The position numbers were made by a program, and so were the translations under genes. The notes beneath the pieces are model-generated. The model searched no databases and was not told the origin of the DNA. It was given only the letters and a program-made list of their open reading frames with translations. A DNA stretch of 64,000 nt from Eilatimonas milleporae (GTDB taxonomy: Bacteria > Pseudomonadota > Alphaproteobacteria > Sphingomonadales > Kordiimonadaceae). Location of the stretch: assembly GCF_003688555.1 (NCBI RefSeq), contig NZ_REFR01000013.1:248001-312000 (forward strand), in the 5' to 3' direction. The first letter of the stretch is position 1. Every line of letters starts with the position of its first letter. This document shows, one piece after another, positions 9,441 to 20,191 of this stretch.

Positions 9441-10025
9441 TCATTGTTCCGTGTCCGTCCGGCTATCGGCATAAACCGCCCGCCCCAGCCGCTCAAGCAC
9501 ATCGCGCAATGCTTTTCTGTTTTCATCGGCACCGGATTTGTTCTTATCGTCAAAAGGCGCTTCACCGTCACCCGCCCCGCCGCCGCCCAGAAGGCGGTCC
9601 AGGCGGGCGGCCGCCTGCGGGGACAGTGGTGGGATTTCACGGACCTGCGCGCGGGGCCGTCCCGCCACTCGCCCCTGCACGAGGGACAGTTTTTCCACCG
9701 CCCCATAGCCGAAATAGCGATTCACCTGCTCGATGATGAAAGGGCTCCGGTGTTGCAGCAAAGGGGCGAAAGCAGGCTCCACCCGCACCGTCAGCGTAGC
9801 GCCTCGCCGTTCGCCCCGTGGAAAGGTCAAACGGTTCGGTACCGTAACGAGGGCCAGTTCCGTGCCGACGATATGAGACCAGCGGCGCACCACTTCATTA
9901 TGGATGAAACCACGCCTGCGCAGCGCCCGGTCAATCAACGGGGCGGCAACACGCCCGGCCCTGACCGACGCCCGGCGGCGCTTGCCTGTGATGGACGGTT
10001 TTGCCTTGTTGCCCGCCACAAACAT
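9441..10025 (-). CDS. dciA: DciA-like DUF721 protein, replicative helicase loader family
   Basis: The 194-residue reading starts at ATG 10025 (MFVAGNKAKP) and contains the DUF721 core: RRRGFIHNEVVRRWSHIVGT, then RGATLTVRVEPAFAPLLQH and INRYFGYGAVEKL-type sequence (here VNRYFGYGAVEKLSLVQ). DUF721 defines DciA, the ancestral DnaB helicase-associated loader of bacteria lacking DnaC or DnaI. The long disordered tail (about residues 130-194) is common in alphaproteobacterial members. The open frame extends upstream over the divergent mutY gene, but that part has no coding character. It is divergent from mutY and upstream of the DsbA-like gene. Confidence 0.85.
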   Translation of the reverse strand: MFVAGNKAKPSITGKRRRASVRAGRVAAPLIDRALRRRGFIHNEVVRRWSHIVGTELALVTVPNRLTFPRGERRGATLTVRVEPAFAPLLQHRSPFIIEQVNRYFGYGAVEKLSLVQGRVAGRPRAQVREIPPLSPQAAARLDRLLGGGGAGDGEAPFDDKNKSGADENRKALRDVLERLGRAVYADSRTDTEQ

Positions 10026-10151
10026 CCCTTTTGCGCACAGTGTCCAATCTTTTGTCCCAGGCACGGCATTGCCATATGCCGGCAAACTGCTATGTCCTGA
10101 AACCCGTCTTGCCACTCTCTCACAGACACCAGCCGGAGGCCAAGCAGCATT

Positions 10152-11300
10152 ATGACAGACAGGCCAACAAAACAGGGGCGCGGCCGCGCGGCAAAAGCCC
10201 GTGACACTGTGGACTGGACGCTGCCCGTGGACCCCGACGCCCTGCGGACGACCTTGCTGGACTGGTACGACCGGCACCGGCGTACCCTGCCCTGGCGGGC
10301 GTCTCCCGGCGAACACAGCGACCCTTACGCCGTCTGGCTTTCGGAAATCATGCTTCAGCAAACCACCGTCGCCGCCGTCAAGGGGTATTTCGAACGGTTT
10401 CTGAAACGGTGGCCCACGGTCGGGGATCTGGCCGCCGCCGACCGTGACGACGTGCTGAACGCCTGGGCCGGTCTCGGCTATTATGCACGGGCCCGCAATC
10501 TGCACCGCTGTGCCGCCGTGGTTGCGGATGACCATGACGGACACTTTCCATCGGCTGTCCCCGATCTCAAGGCCCTGCCGGGGGTCGGCGATTACACGTC
10601 CGCCGCCATCGCCGCCATCGCCTTCGACACTCCGGCCACGGTGGTGGACGGCAATGTGGAACGGGTGATCACCCGCCTGTTCGCTCTGGAGACCCCGCTG
10701 CCGGACGCCAAGCCAGACATTCGCATCCGGACCGGTCGGATCGCGCCGGATACGGCGGCAAGACGCCCCGGCGATTTCGCCCAGGCCATGATGGACCTTG
10801 GCGCCACCGTCTGTACGCCGCGTGCGCCGAAATGCCTTTTATGCCCATGGCGGGACGCCTGCCGCGCCCATGCAATGGGCGAGGAAGAGCGCTTCCCCCT
10901 GAAAAAGCCCAAAAAACCCAAACCGTCACGCCAATGCACAGCCTTCTGGGTGACAAGCGGGGACCATGTTCTTCTGGAACGACGGCCGGCGAAAGGACTT
11001 CTCGGCGGCATGCCCGGCCTGTTTTCAACGCCGTGGATCGATACGGACACGCAGGACATGGCGGATGACTGGCAATCCCATCTGCCGCTGTCAGGCAACA
11101 CACGGACCCTGCCGGGTACCACCCGCCACACCTTCACCCATTTTCATCTGGAAACACGGGTGATCGTCGTATCCGTCAAAGTCGTCACCGATATCGAGAA
11201 CGGCTTCTGGATACCGCTCCATCATGTTGAAGAGGCCGGATTGCCAACTGTTTTCAAGAAAATGGCGGTTCACGCTGTCAGCAAAGGGTCCGGAACGTAA
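10152..11300 (+). CDS. mutY: A/G-specific adenine DNA glycosylase
   Basis: This 382-residue MutY removes adenine mispaired with 8-oxoguanine. Visible features are the catalytic Glu65 in SEIMLQQTTV, the HhH-GPD motif ALPGVGDYTS with Asp166 in VVDGNVERV, and the iron-sulphur cluster cysteines C221, C228, C231 and C237 (CX6CX2CX5C). A C-terminal NUDIX-like domain that reads 8-oxoG follows (GLLGGMPGLF onward). It is transcribed divergently from dciA. Confidence 0.96.
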   Translation: MTDRPTKQGRGRAAKARDTVDWTLPVDPDALRTTLLDWYDRHRRTLPWRASPGEHSDPYAVWLSEIMLQQTTVAAVKGYFERFLKRWPTVGDLAAADRDDVLNAWAGLGYYARARNLHRCAAVVADDHDGHFPSAVPDLKALPGVGDYTSAAIAAIAFDTPATVVDGNVERVITRLFALETPLPDAKPDIRIRTGRIAPDTAARRPGDFAQAMMDLGATVCTPRAPKCLLCPWRDACRAHAMGEEERFPLKKPKKPKPSRQCTAFWVTSGDHVLLERRPAKGLLGGMPGLFSTPWIDTDTQDMADDWQSHLPLSGNTRTLPGTTRHTFTHFHLETRVIVVSVKVVTDIENGFWIPLHHVEEAGLPTVFKKMAVHAVSKGSGT

Positions 11301-11492
11301 AAGACCGAGAAGGTTGAAGGGGAAGACCAACCCTAAAAAACGTCAGGGGCCTACCCTACCCCTTCAAAGGGTTTCCTTGGGCAGTGTGAAAAACATGACC
11401 GGCCCGCGTGCCGACGAAACTCCACGGGGAGCAAACAGTGCGGCAATCCGGTTGGGAAGCAGGCGTGCCCGCCTCCCCGGCCCCTATCGGGT

Positions 11493-12754
<1,262 letters not shown>

Positions 12755-12761
12755 GTGAAAG

Positions 12762-13415
12762 CTAATCTTCATGCAAAACCGCCCTGACCGGCGCAAAGGA
12801 GCGGCGATGATGCGGGCTTGCGCCCACCAGCCTTAGTGCCGCCATATGTTTGGGCACCCCATATCCTGCGTTTCTCTCCCAGCCATACTGGGGATGGTCC
12901 CGCGACAGCCGAGCCATCAGACGGTCACGAAAAACTTTCGCGACGATACTCGCGGCGGCAATGGACAGGGACCGGCTGTCGCCCTTAACGAGAAGCCGCG
13001 TCGGCATATCCAGCCCGGGGTCCTGATTGCCGTCCACCAGGGCCGCCGCCGGGGCAACCGGCAGACCCGCGACGGCCCGGCGCATGGCAAGCAGACTGGC
13101 GGCCAGGATATTCAGGCGGTCGATTTCGGCAACGCTGGCTTCGGCCACCGATACGGCGACAGCCTGGGCATACAGGGCATCATACAGCCGTTCCCGCCGC
13201 TTCGCGGTCAGCTTTTTGCTGTCATCCAACCCGTCCGGAATGGCGCCGGGGTCAAGAATGACCGCCGCCGCAACCACGGGACCTGCAATCGGGCCGCGCC
13301 CCACCTCATCCACGCCGCAGACGGGACCGGTTCCTGTGACGGTCAGGGCCTCCTCTGCCCGCCAGTCCGGCCCGGTGTGCCCCGACGGTCCCTTTTTGTC
13401 GAAAAGATCCTTCAT
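12762..13415 (-). CDS. rnhB: Ribonuclease HII
   Basis: The 217-residue protein has the RNase HII signature [19 protein letters not shown] near the N-terminus, with Asp and Glu metal ligands, [18 protein letters not shown], and further acidic residues in ALVDGNQ and [12 protein letters not shown]. It removes RNA, including single ribonucleotides, from DNA duplexes. The ATG at 13415 (MKDLFDKK) is given; an in-frame ATG at 13442 is possible. It is transcribed toward ccrM. Confidence 0.95.
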   Translation of the reverse strand: MKDLFDKKGPSGHTGPDWRAEEALTVTGTGPVCGVDEVGRGPIAGPVVAAAVILDPGAIPDGLDDSKKLTAKRRERLYDALYAQAVAVSVAEASVAEIDRLNILAASLLAMRRAVAGLPVAPAAALVDGNQDPGLDMPTRLLVKGDSRSLSIAAASIVAKVFRDRLMARLSRDHPQYGWERNAGYGVPKHMAALRLVGASPHHRRSFAPVRAVLHED

Positions 13416-13726
13416 ACAAACGCGCTTATACCCCCTTCCCATACGGGCAGAAAGGGGCTTGGACATGCAGAAGGGGGCAACTGGAAGACTGCCCGGATCA
13501 GGCAGCCGGCATTAAGGGCAAAAGCGCCGGGCCGGGATGCCGCCATGGCCATGCGGGGGATGGTGATAAACCAGGCGGCACACCCGGCCCGTCTGCGAAC
13601 CCCGAGACAGCAACCGGTGCGAAAATCTACCGGAGCGCCGGACGGGACCCGGCCTGCCGGGGTTCGGCAGACACGGGGTTCGCATGTATGGCTAAGAGGT
13701 GTGTTTTTGTGCCGTCACACCGGCGT
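13416..13726. other. Gap upstream of rnhB, no gene recognised
   Basis: This stretch holds the rnhB upstream region and a GC-rich segment of about 250 bases. Open frames that cross it have no recognisable domain and no good ribosome binding site. Confidence 0.4.
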
Positions 13727-13861
13727 TCAGGCGGCGGCCAGGCGAACCAGACGGGCCTGACGGCGGTGACGCCGCCAGCTCCGGGTCTTGGCCGGCTGAA
13801 ACACGGCCGCCGAACCGGCGCCGATATCGGACGTCACACTTTTGACCAGGGTCACAATCAT
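13727..13861 (-). CDS. Small basic protein of unknown function (44 aa)
   Basis: A short frame starts at ATG 13861 and ends at TGA 13729-13727. A strong ribosome binding site (GAGGAGAAAG) lies just before the ATG. The product begins MIVTLVKSVTSDIGAGSAAV and ends with a very basic stretch, SWRRHRRQARLVRLAAA. The size and Arg-rich tail recall small alphaproteobacterial proteins such as the DUF1127 group, but the DUF1127 consensus is not present, so no family is assigned. It is too short for statistical coding evidence; the SD is the main support. Confidence 0.4.
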   Translation of the reverse strand: MIVTLVKSVTSDIGAGSAAVFQPAKTRSWRRHRRQARLVRLAAA

Positions 13862-14203
13862 TGTCTTTCTCCTCGCTGTCATATGCCCGGCACCATGCCG
13901 GCCAGGTCGCTTGCTGTCTGCCGCCGGTCTGTCAGATCCTTCGTCCGGTCTGACGCGCTGTTTTCAGCTTTGTCCCTGCGACACCTTGAAGATGTGGGAA
14001 AACGGCAAAATCCGCAAGACGGCTTCATCGCGGAAACGGAACCGTTGATCGCATTTACGCGCGCCAACAGGGGAAAAGAGCCGCCGACCTGCCCCGGTCT
14101 GTCGATCCATGGGCACGGCTTTAAGCTATATTCCCCGCCATGGCGGGTGTATGCTTGGGTATATATTTCACAACGATAGAGCGGCCTACGCGCGGGGGGA
14201 ACG
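13862..14203. other. Intergenic region, no gene recognised
   Basis: About 340 bases lie between the small basic ORF (minus strand) and the flavodoxin-fold gene (plus strand). It should contain divergent promoters. The long frame on the minus strand here overlaps the next gene and has no recognisable domain. Confidence 0.4.
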
Positions 14204-14779
14204 ATGAGCCGGGTCACGATTATTATTGGACACCCCGATCCCTCACCGGAACGCTTCTGCCGGGCCCTGTCGCTGGCGTATGAAAACGGCGCAAAGGAGA
14301 CAGGGCATGATGTGCGCATACTGGATGTCGCCGCGCTTGGCCTGCCGCCTTTGATGAATGCCGCACAATGGCGGACGGACCCCGGTCCGGACATAACCGG
14401 TGCCCAGACGGCCATCGAATGGGCGGATCATCTGGTCATTGTCTATCCCCTTTGGCTGGGAACCATGCCGGCGGCCTTGAAGGCCTTTTTCGAACAGGTC
14501 ATGCGTCCCGGCTTTGCCCTGTCCTCCGGTGATAGCGGGTATCCGAAAGGCCTGCTGAAAGGACGCTCGGCACGCATTGTCGTCACCATGGGCATGCCCG
14601 CCCTTGCCTACCGGCTGTTCTACCGGGCACACAGCCTGAAAAGCCTCGAACGCAATATCCTGAAATTCTGCGGTATCGGACCGGTACGCGAAAGCCTGGT
14701 CGGCATGGTCGAGGGCAGCGCCGCCTCCCGCAGCCGGTGGCTCGCCAAAATGCACCGCCACGGGACCAAAGCGTCCTGA
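14204..14779 (+). CDS. Flavodoxin-fold NAD(P)H dehydrogenase family protein
   Basis: This 191-residue protein has the flavodoxin_2 pattern of quinone reductases and KefF-like proteins: RVTIIIGHPDPSPERFCRAL at the N-terminus, an acidic central stretch, then WADHLVIVYPLWLGTMPAAL, the FMN-contact region with the aromatic-P-L-W motif, and MGMPALAYRLFYR. It probably binds FMN and reduces quinones or small electrophiles with NAD(P)H in the cytoplasm. A GGGGG ribosome binding site precedes the ATG. No transporter (Kef) gene is adjacent, so an ancillary channel role is not supported. Confidence 0.85.
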   Translation: MSRVTIIIGHPDPSPERFCRALSLAYENGAKETGHDVRILDVAALGLPPLMNAAQWRTDPGPDITGAQTAIEWADHLVIVYPLWLGTMPAALKAFFEQVMRPGFALSSGDSGYPKGLLKGRSARIVVTMGMPALAYRLFYRAHSLKSLERNILKFCGIGPVRESLVGMVEGSAASRSRWLAKMHRHGTKAS

Positions 14780-14926
14780 GCGTCCGCATCAAAAAAGGGA
14801 TAAAACCAAATTGATGTATTCGCGCCGGATATGACGGCCATAATAGGTCTGTCGTTATAGGGTAGCGGAGCGCCTGCGGACCGAAGCCGTCAGGCCCGTC
14901 AAACCGCCGATACGGAGGCACAAGGC

Positions 14927-15663
14927 ATGGAAATGACAATCCTGTTCATCGCCGTTGTTTTCGTCATCGCCGGCGCGGTCAAGGGTGCCATCGGTCTTGG
15001 GCTGCCCCCGATCACGATGGGGCTGCTGGTGATGGTCATGCCCCCGGTCGAGGCTGCGGCGCTGACAGTGGCGCCGGCTTTCGTCACCAATGTCTGGCAG
15101 ATGGTCGACGGCCCCCATTTGCGCCGCCTGGTGCGGCGTCTGTGGCCGCTGATGCTGTGTGCCGTGGCCGGTACGCTGGCGGGCGCCGGCTGGCTGAGGC
15201 GGAAAACGCCCGGACCGGCACTGCAATTCTCGGTGCGGTTCTGGCTCTCTACGCCCTCAGCGGTCTGGTGTCCGTGCAATATACGGCTGGCAAGCGCACG
15301 CAAAAATGGCTCGGCCCGGTCACCGGCGGACTGACCGGTCTGGTCACTGCGGCAACGGGCGTGTCCTCCATGCCGGTGGTGCCGTATTTCCAAAGCATCG
15401 GGCTTGAAAAGGATGCGCTTGTCCAAGCCATGGGACTGTCCTTCACGGTGTCCACACTGGCACTCAGCGCCAATCTGGCCGCCGTCAATGCCTTGTCCTG
15501 GTCCCTGGGTCAGGCGGCCGGCATCGCGCTCGCGGCGGTGCTGACGGGGTTATGGCTTGGCCAGACCTTCCGCAAAAGGCTGAACCCCGCCGCATTCCGC
15601 CTGTGGTTTCTCAGCGGCCTGCTGGTCCTGGGTTTTTATCTGTTTGTGCGGTCCGTGATTTAA
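14927..15663 (+). pseudogene. TauE/SafE-family permease, frameshifted
   Basis: Two overlapping frames together make one sulfite exporter TauE/SafE-family membrane protein of about 245 residues. The first runs from ATG 14927 (good GGAGG upstream) with FVIAGAVKGAIGLGLPPITM through AVAGTLAGAGWL. The second continues from about 15196 with EAENARTGTAILGAVLALYA through TGLVTAATGVSSMPVVPYF to stop 15663. The frame change falls at about 15190-15205, consistent with loss of one base in the GGCTGGCTGAGGCGG region. Both halves are conserved in character, so the lesion is recent or is a sequencing error. If real, the gene is inactive. Confidence 0.8.
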
Positions 15664-15727
15664 GACGCGGGGCAGACGGAACAGCGGCGGGGGGAACACG
15701 CCGTCCCGCATCGCTGGCACCGCAGCT

Positions 15728-17047
15728 TCAACCATCGTCCTTGTGATCGCCATTATGGCCGTCCGTGTCATCGTCCCTGTCGTCCTCATTGGCACGGTTT
15801 TCAAGCAGGCGGTCGGCGTCGCCTTCGCTGACGCTCTCCACCCCTTTCAGGGCCCTCAGCATGGCACGCTTGCGGGTCTCCAGCTTGTCCACATGGTTCT
15901 GCACGGCGGACAATGACTTGCCCATCTGTTCAATCTGCCTGCCGTATTTCTCAAATTCCTTCTTCACGGCGCCGAGAACGGTCCACACCTCGCCCGCGCG
16001 CTCCGCCAGGGCCGCCTGACGGAACCCGAGACGGATCGTCGACAAAAGGGCCTGAAAATTGGTCGGCCCCGCCACCGTGACCCGGAAATCCCGTTGCAAA
16101 GCCTCGAACAGACCGGGCCGCCGCAGAATTTCGGCATACAGCCCTTCTGTCGGGACGAACAGAATGGCCGTATCCGCTGTCGCCGGTGGATTGATGTATT
16201 TGTCGGCAATGTCCTTGGCGAATTTGCGGATACGGATCTCAAGCGCCTTGGCCGCCGCGTCGATGCCGGCCGCGTCGCCCAGTTCGACCGCCCCCAGCAG
16301 ACGTTCATAATCCTCGGTCGGGAATTTTGCGTCCACGGGCAGGAAAACCGGCTCTTCCGTGCCCGGCAGGCGAATGCCGAATTCAACCCGTTCGCCCGTG
16401 GTGCGGCCGCAGTCATAATTGGCGATATACTGGTCCGATGTCAGAATATCCTGAATCAGCAGTTCCAGCTGCACCTCGCCAAACGTGCCGCGCGATTTCA
16501 CATTGGTCAGAACACGCTTCAGATCGCCCACGCCGGTGGCCAGCGTCTGCATTTCGCCCAGTCCTTTTTGAACGGATTCCAGACGCTCTGCGACCGTTTT
16601 GAAACTTTCCGTCAGGCGGCGTTCCAGGGTTGTCTGCAGCTTTTCGTCCACCGTCTTGCGCATATCGTCAAGCTTGGCGGCGTTTTCGGCTCTCAGCTCC
16701 CGCATTTTCTCATCCAGCTTGTCACGGAACTGCTGCTGCTGAGCCGTCTGGTCGGCGCCAAGGCGGCGCACAGTGTCGGACAGGGCGGTGAGCGCCTTGC
16801 TGATCTCCTCCCGGTTCCGGGCAAATTCCAGGCGCAGCGCCTGCTCGCGCGTGTCCGACGCCCCCACCAGATCGCCCATGCGGGTTTCCAGCCGGACAAG
16901 CCCCTCACGCAGGGCCTCTTGCTGTCGGCTCTGCTCCTGACCCGGTACAAGGGCACCTGTGCGCCGCAACAGCAAAAGGCCGATCACCACCATCAGGCCG
17001 ATCAGGCCGAGCGTGATAAGATCGGGCAGGGAAATCTGGTCAATCAT
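15728..17047 (-). CDS. rmuC: RmuC-family DNA recombination protein
   Basis: The product (about 439 residues from ATG 17047) has an N-terminal membrane helix (ITLGLIGLMVVIGLLLLRR), a long coiled coil to about residue 200 and the RmuC nuclease-like domain: SRGTFGEVQLELLIQDIL, VEFGIRLPG, LPVDAKFPTEDYERLL and ILFVPTEGLYAEILRRPGLF. RmuC limits inversions at short repeats in E. coli and contains a restriction-endonuclease-like fold. The start is uncertain: ATGs at 17071, 17056 and 17047 are in frame, and the last has GAGGA about 10 bases upstream. Confidence 0.93.
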   Translation of the reverse strand: MIDQISLPDLITLGLIGLMVVIGLLLLRRTGALVPGQEQSRQQEALREGLVRLETRMGDLVGASDTREQALRLEFARNREEISKALTALSDTVRRLGADQTAQQQQFRDKLDEKMRELRAENAAKLDDMRKTVDEKLQTTLERRLTESFKTVAERLESVQKGLGEMQTLATGVGDLKRVLTNVKSRGTFGEVQLELLIQDILTSDQYIANYDCGRTTGERVEFGIRLPGTEEPVFLPVDAKFPTEDYERLLGAVELGDAAGIDAAAKALEIRIRKFAKDIADKYINPPATADTAILFVPTEGLYAEILRRPGLFEALQRDFRVTVAGPTNFQALLSTIRLGFRQAALAERAGEVWTVLGAVKKEFEKYGRQIEQMGKSLSAVQNHVDKLETRKRAMLRALKGVESVSEGDADRLLENRANEDDRDDDTDGHNGDHKDDG

Positions 17048-17257
17048 GGGCGCCATGTCCTCGGAAAACATTTCGGGTCCACAAAACCGTCCGGGCCAAT
17101 GATACACCGGAACGACCAGTGACACGCCGGAACAAACAGTCTGATACCCGTATCTCATGCAGGCTTACGACACGCGCCGCACCTTCGGCAAGGCCGTCTC
17201 AGTGCTTGAGACACGCTGCGCGGGCCGATATGATCCGCCCTGCGAGGGGAACACGGT

Positions 17258-18163
17258 ATGCAGCAGACAGTGGTGGATGATCACACCCTGCCCCGTTTTG
17301 AGGCAGGCGATTTCACGGGCGTCAGCGAACGAATGCGGCAGGCTTTCGAGCGCGACGGCGTCCTTGTGCTCGACAATATGGTGGCGCCTGACGATTGCGA
17401 CGCCCTGAAAGCCCGCATGCACGACATGCTCGACACCTTTGACTGGCAGGAACACCGCACGGTATTTTCCACCACCTCCAAGGCCCATGCCCAGGAAGAA
17501 TATTTTCTCTCATCCGGCCATACCACCCGCTTCTTTTTTGAAGAAGGCGCCGTCGACGGCAACGGCAATCTGACCTGCGCCCCGGATCAGGCGCTGAACA
17601 AACTCGGCCATGCCATGCATGATCTGGATCCGGTATTCGACCGGTTTTCCAGGCAGCCGCGTTTCCGCGCCCTGGCGGACGGTCTGGGCATGATCCGGCC
17701 GCTGCTGCTGCAATCCATGTATATCTACAAACAGCCGCGCATCGGCGGCGAGGTGGTCTGCCATCAGGACGCCACCTATCTGTGGACGGAACCCCAGACC
17801 TGCCTGGCCTTCTGGATCGCTCTCGAAGACGCAACCCTGGAAAACGGCTGCCTGTGGGGCATACCGGGCGCCCACAGGCTGGGCACCGCCCCGAAACTGC
17901 GGTTCCGCCGTACCGGCGATGATCGCGGCACCGTCACGGACACTCTGGACGACACCCCCTTCGATGAAGCGACCAAAGTCCCGCTGGAAGCGCCGAAAGG
18001 CACGCTCATCGCCTTTAACGGTCTTTTTCCGCATCTGTCCGGCCCCAATCGCTCGGACAAGTCACGACATGCCTACACACTGCACATGATTGACGGCACC
18101 GCCAGTTATCCGGCAGATAACTGGTTGCGGCGGCCGGCAAACCTGCCACTGAAAGGGTTCTGA
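17258..18163 (+). CDS. Phytanoyl-CoA dioxygenase (PhyH) family oxygenase
   Basis: This 301-residue protein has the 2-oxoglutarate/Fe(II) oxygenase facial triad: His169 and Asp171 in VVCHQDATYLW, and His259 in NGLFPHLSGPN, with Arg270 in SRHAYTLH as the likely 2-oxoglutarate anchor. The length and the QDATYLWTEP block resemble the human PHYHD1-like branch. The substrate is unknown. It is divergent from rmuC and 26 bases upstream of the flavoprotein gene, so the two may be co-transcribed. Confidence 0.9.
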   Translation: MQQTVVDDHTLPRFEAGDFTGVSERMRQAFERDGVLVLDNMVAPDDCDALKARMHDMLDTFDWQEHRTVFSTTSKAHAQEEYFLSSGHTTRFFFEEGAVDGNGNLTCAPDQALNKLGHAMHDLDPVFDRFSRQPRFRALADGLGMIRPLLLQSMYIYKQPRIGGEVVCHQDATYLWTEPQTCLAFWIALEDATLENGCLWGIPGAHRLGTAPKLRFRRTGDDRGTVTDTLDDTPFDEATKVPLEAPKGTLIAFNGLFPHLSGPNRSDKSRHAYTLHMIDGTASYPADNWLRRPANLPLKGF

Positions 18164-18189
18164 CAGACCGGGGCGGGGCAACACGTCAA

Positions 18190-19434
18190 ATGGGATCATC
18201 ATTCATGGAGCCAATCGTCATCGTTGGCGGCGGCCATGCCGCTGCACAGCTTGTCACCAGTCTGCGGCAAAAGGGCCTGGCGGACGGCAGCGTCCTCATC
18301 AGCGACGAAGACATGCTGCCCTATCAGCGCCCGCACCTGTCGAAGGCCTATCTCGCCGGCGACCTGCCGGCGGAGCGGCTGCCCATACAGCGGCAAAAAT
18401 CCTATGACGATGCCGGTGTCCGCCTTCATCTGGGTCAAAAGGCCACGGCTCTCGATACCGCGGCCCGGCAGGTGACACTGGCGGACGGCACGGCGGTGTC
18501 CTATGGCGCGCTGATCCTGGCCACCGGCGGCCGGGCGCGGCGGATGACCTGCCCGGGCAGCGACCTGCCGGGCATTCACTATGTCCGGACGAAACAGGAC
18601 ATCGACAGCATGCGCGACGCTTTTACGGGCGCGCAGAACATCGCCATTATCGGCGGCGGCTATATCGGGCTGGAGGTTGCCGCCGTCGCGTCCAAGGCCG
18701 GTAAGACCGTCACCATCATCGAGGCGGAGAACCGCGTGCTTGCCCGTGTGGTCGCGCCGGAGGTATCGGCCTTCTACACGCACCTGCATGAAGATGCCGG
18801 TGTTACCATCCGCACCGGCACCATGGTCACGGGCCTGGAAGGCACCGCCCGCGCCGAAACCCTGGTGCTGTCCGATGGCAGCCGGCTTGACACCGATCTG
18901 GTGGTGGCCGGCATTGGCCTTATCCCCAATACGGATCTGGCGGAAACCGCCGGCCTGTCGCTGGCACACGGGGGCATCGCGGTGGATGCCCGGTGCCGGA
19001 CCAGCGACCCGCACATCTATGCCGTCGGCGATGTGGCGTGGTTTCACCATCCGCTCTATGGGCGACATATGCGGCTTGAATCCGTGCAGAATGCTGTCGA
19101 CCAGGCGAAAACGGCGGTCGCGGCCATTGCCGGCGACCCTGCCGTCTATGAGGCGCTGCCCTGGTTCTGGTCGGATCAGTATGACCTGAAACTTCAGATC
19201 GCCGGGCTCAGCCAGGGCTATGACACCATCGTCACGCGCGGCGACCCGGACGGACGGTCTGTCGCCTTTTTCTATCTGCGGGACGGACGGCTGATCGCTG
19301 CCGACTGTATCGCAAGAATGCCGGAATTTCTGGCGGCGAAAAAACTGATCGCCGCCGGCATACGCATCCCGGCGGAAACCCTGTCCGACGAAAACCGTCC
19401 TTTCAAGGAGATCGCCACTGAGCTCCTCGCCTGA
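18190..19434 (+). CDS. Ferredoxin/rubredoxin reductase-like FAD oxidoreductase
   Basis: The 414-residue protein has two Rossmann motifs: IVIVGGGHAAAQLVTSLRQ for FAD and IAIIGGGYIGLEVAAVASKA for NAD(P)H. PYQRPHLSKAYLAG and IYAVGDVAWFHHPLYGRHMR are typical of putidaredoxin and rhodocoxin reductases. The C-terminal reductase domain (FWSDQYDLKLQIAGL) supports transfer of electrons from NADH to a ferredoxin. No ferredoxin or cytochrome P450 gene is present nearby; the upstream PhyH gene is a possible functional neighbour. Translation may start at ATG 18190 or 18205. Confidence 0.92.
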   Translation: MGSSFMEPIVIVGGGHAAAQLVTSLRQKGLADGSVLISDEDMLPYQRPHLSKAYLAGDLPAERLPIQRQKSYDDAGVRLHLGQKATALDTAARQVTLADGTAVSYGALILATGGRARRMTCPGSDLPGIHYVRTKQDIDSMRDAFTGAQNIAIIGGGYIGLEVAAVASKAGKTVTIIEAENRVLARVVAPEVSAFYTHLHEDAGVTIRTGTMVTGLEGTARAETLVLSDGSRLDTDLVVAGIGLIPNTDLAETAGLSLAHGGIAVDARCRTSDPHIYAVGDVAWFHHPLYGRHMRLESVQNAVDQAKTAVAAIAGDPAVYEALPWFWSDQYDLKLQIAGLSQGYDTIVTRGDPDGRSVAFFYLRDGRLIAADCIARMPEFLAAKKLIAAGIRIPAETLSDENRPFKEIATELLA

Positions 19435-19481
19435 AGGCCTTCCGGCCTGAGGATAACGGGCGGCACGCAGGGACACGGTAT

Positions 19482-19510
19482 AAAAAACTCCCGGCGCAAA
19501 GCGCCGGGAG
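19482..19510 (-). terminator. Rho-independent terminator after glutathione peroxidase
   Basis: A perfect 10-bp stem (CTCCCGGCGC / GCGCCGGGAG) with an AAA loop is followed, on the minus strand, by six T residues. It lies about 100 bases beyond the peroxidase stop, and the plus strand lacks a T tract. Confidence 0.85.
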
Positions 19511-19606
19511 CTTCATGATTGGTCATGGAAGGGCAATATTGCCGGGCACTCATGTCCGGCAAAACCGTCCGTCACCCCATTGGAAACCCCAAGAAACCCA
19601 GGGCCG

Positions 19607-20191
19607 TCAGCGTCCGCTGTCGGGGGCGGGCAGCACAGCCTCGATGGCCGCGCGCAGTTCTTCCGATTGCGGCGTCACCGGGCTTGGGAAATAGGCAACC
19701 GGCTCGCCGTCCGGGGAAATCAGATATTTGTGGAAATTCCATTTCGGGCGCGACTCGTCACCCAGCTTCCCGGCGATGAAGTCATAGATAGGGGCCGTGC
19801 CATCGCCGCCCTTGACCTTCATTTTCTTGGTCATGGGGAAGTCAATATCGAAATTGATGGTGCAGAAATCCTTGATATTGTCTTCCGAGCCCGGCTCCTG
19901 GTCGCCGAAATCGTTGGACGGCACACCGATCACCACCAGCCCGCGCTCCTGATAGTCCTCCCAAAGGGCCTGCAGCCCCTCATATTGCGGCGTGAACCCG
20001 CAGTAGGACGCGGTGTTGACCATCAGAACGGCCTTGCCGGCATAGCTCTGCATGGGCATATCCGTCCGCTCGATCGACGTCAGCATGAAATCATGGACGT
20101 TTTTTTCGTCCCCCGCGGACACCGCCAGGCTTCCCGCCAGACCCACGGCACCCATCAGATACAGTGCAAACACAGCAACTTTTTTGAACAT
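19607..20191 (-). CDS. Periplasmic glutathione peroxidase-family protein
   Basis: The 194-residue product begins with a signal peptide (KKVAVFALYLMGAVGLAGSL), followed by the GPx fold. The peroxidatic Cys64 lies in MVNTASYCGFTPQYEGLQAL, the Asn/Gln region in VIGVPSNDFGDQEPG, and the Trp/Asn pair in KWNFHKYLISPDG. A Cys takes the place of selenocysteine, and such enzymes usually take electrons from thioredoxin-like partners. The signal peptide places it in the periplasm. ATG 20191 is chosen over 20212 because of AAGGGAG upstream. Confidence 0.92.
   Translation of the reverse strand: MFKKVAVFALYLMGAVGLAGSLAVSAGDEKNVHDFMLTSIERTDMPMQSYAGKAVLMVNTASYCGFTPQYEGLQALWEDYQERGLVVIGVPSNDFGDQEPGSEDNIKDFCTINFDIDFPMTKKMKVKGGDGTAPIYDFIAGKLGDESRPKWNFHKYLISPDGEPVAYFPSPVTPQSEELRAAIEAVLPAPDSGR

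Noticed and set aside
10026-10544. Upstream extension of the dciA frame
   Set aside because: It would overlap the divergent mutY gene and has no DUF721 sequence; the ATG at 10025 fits the family.
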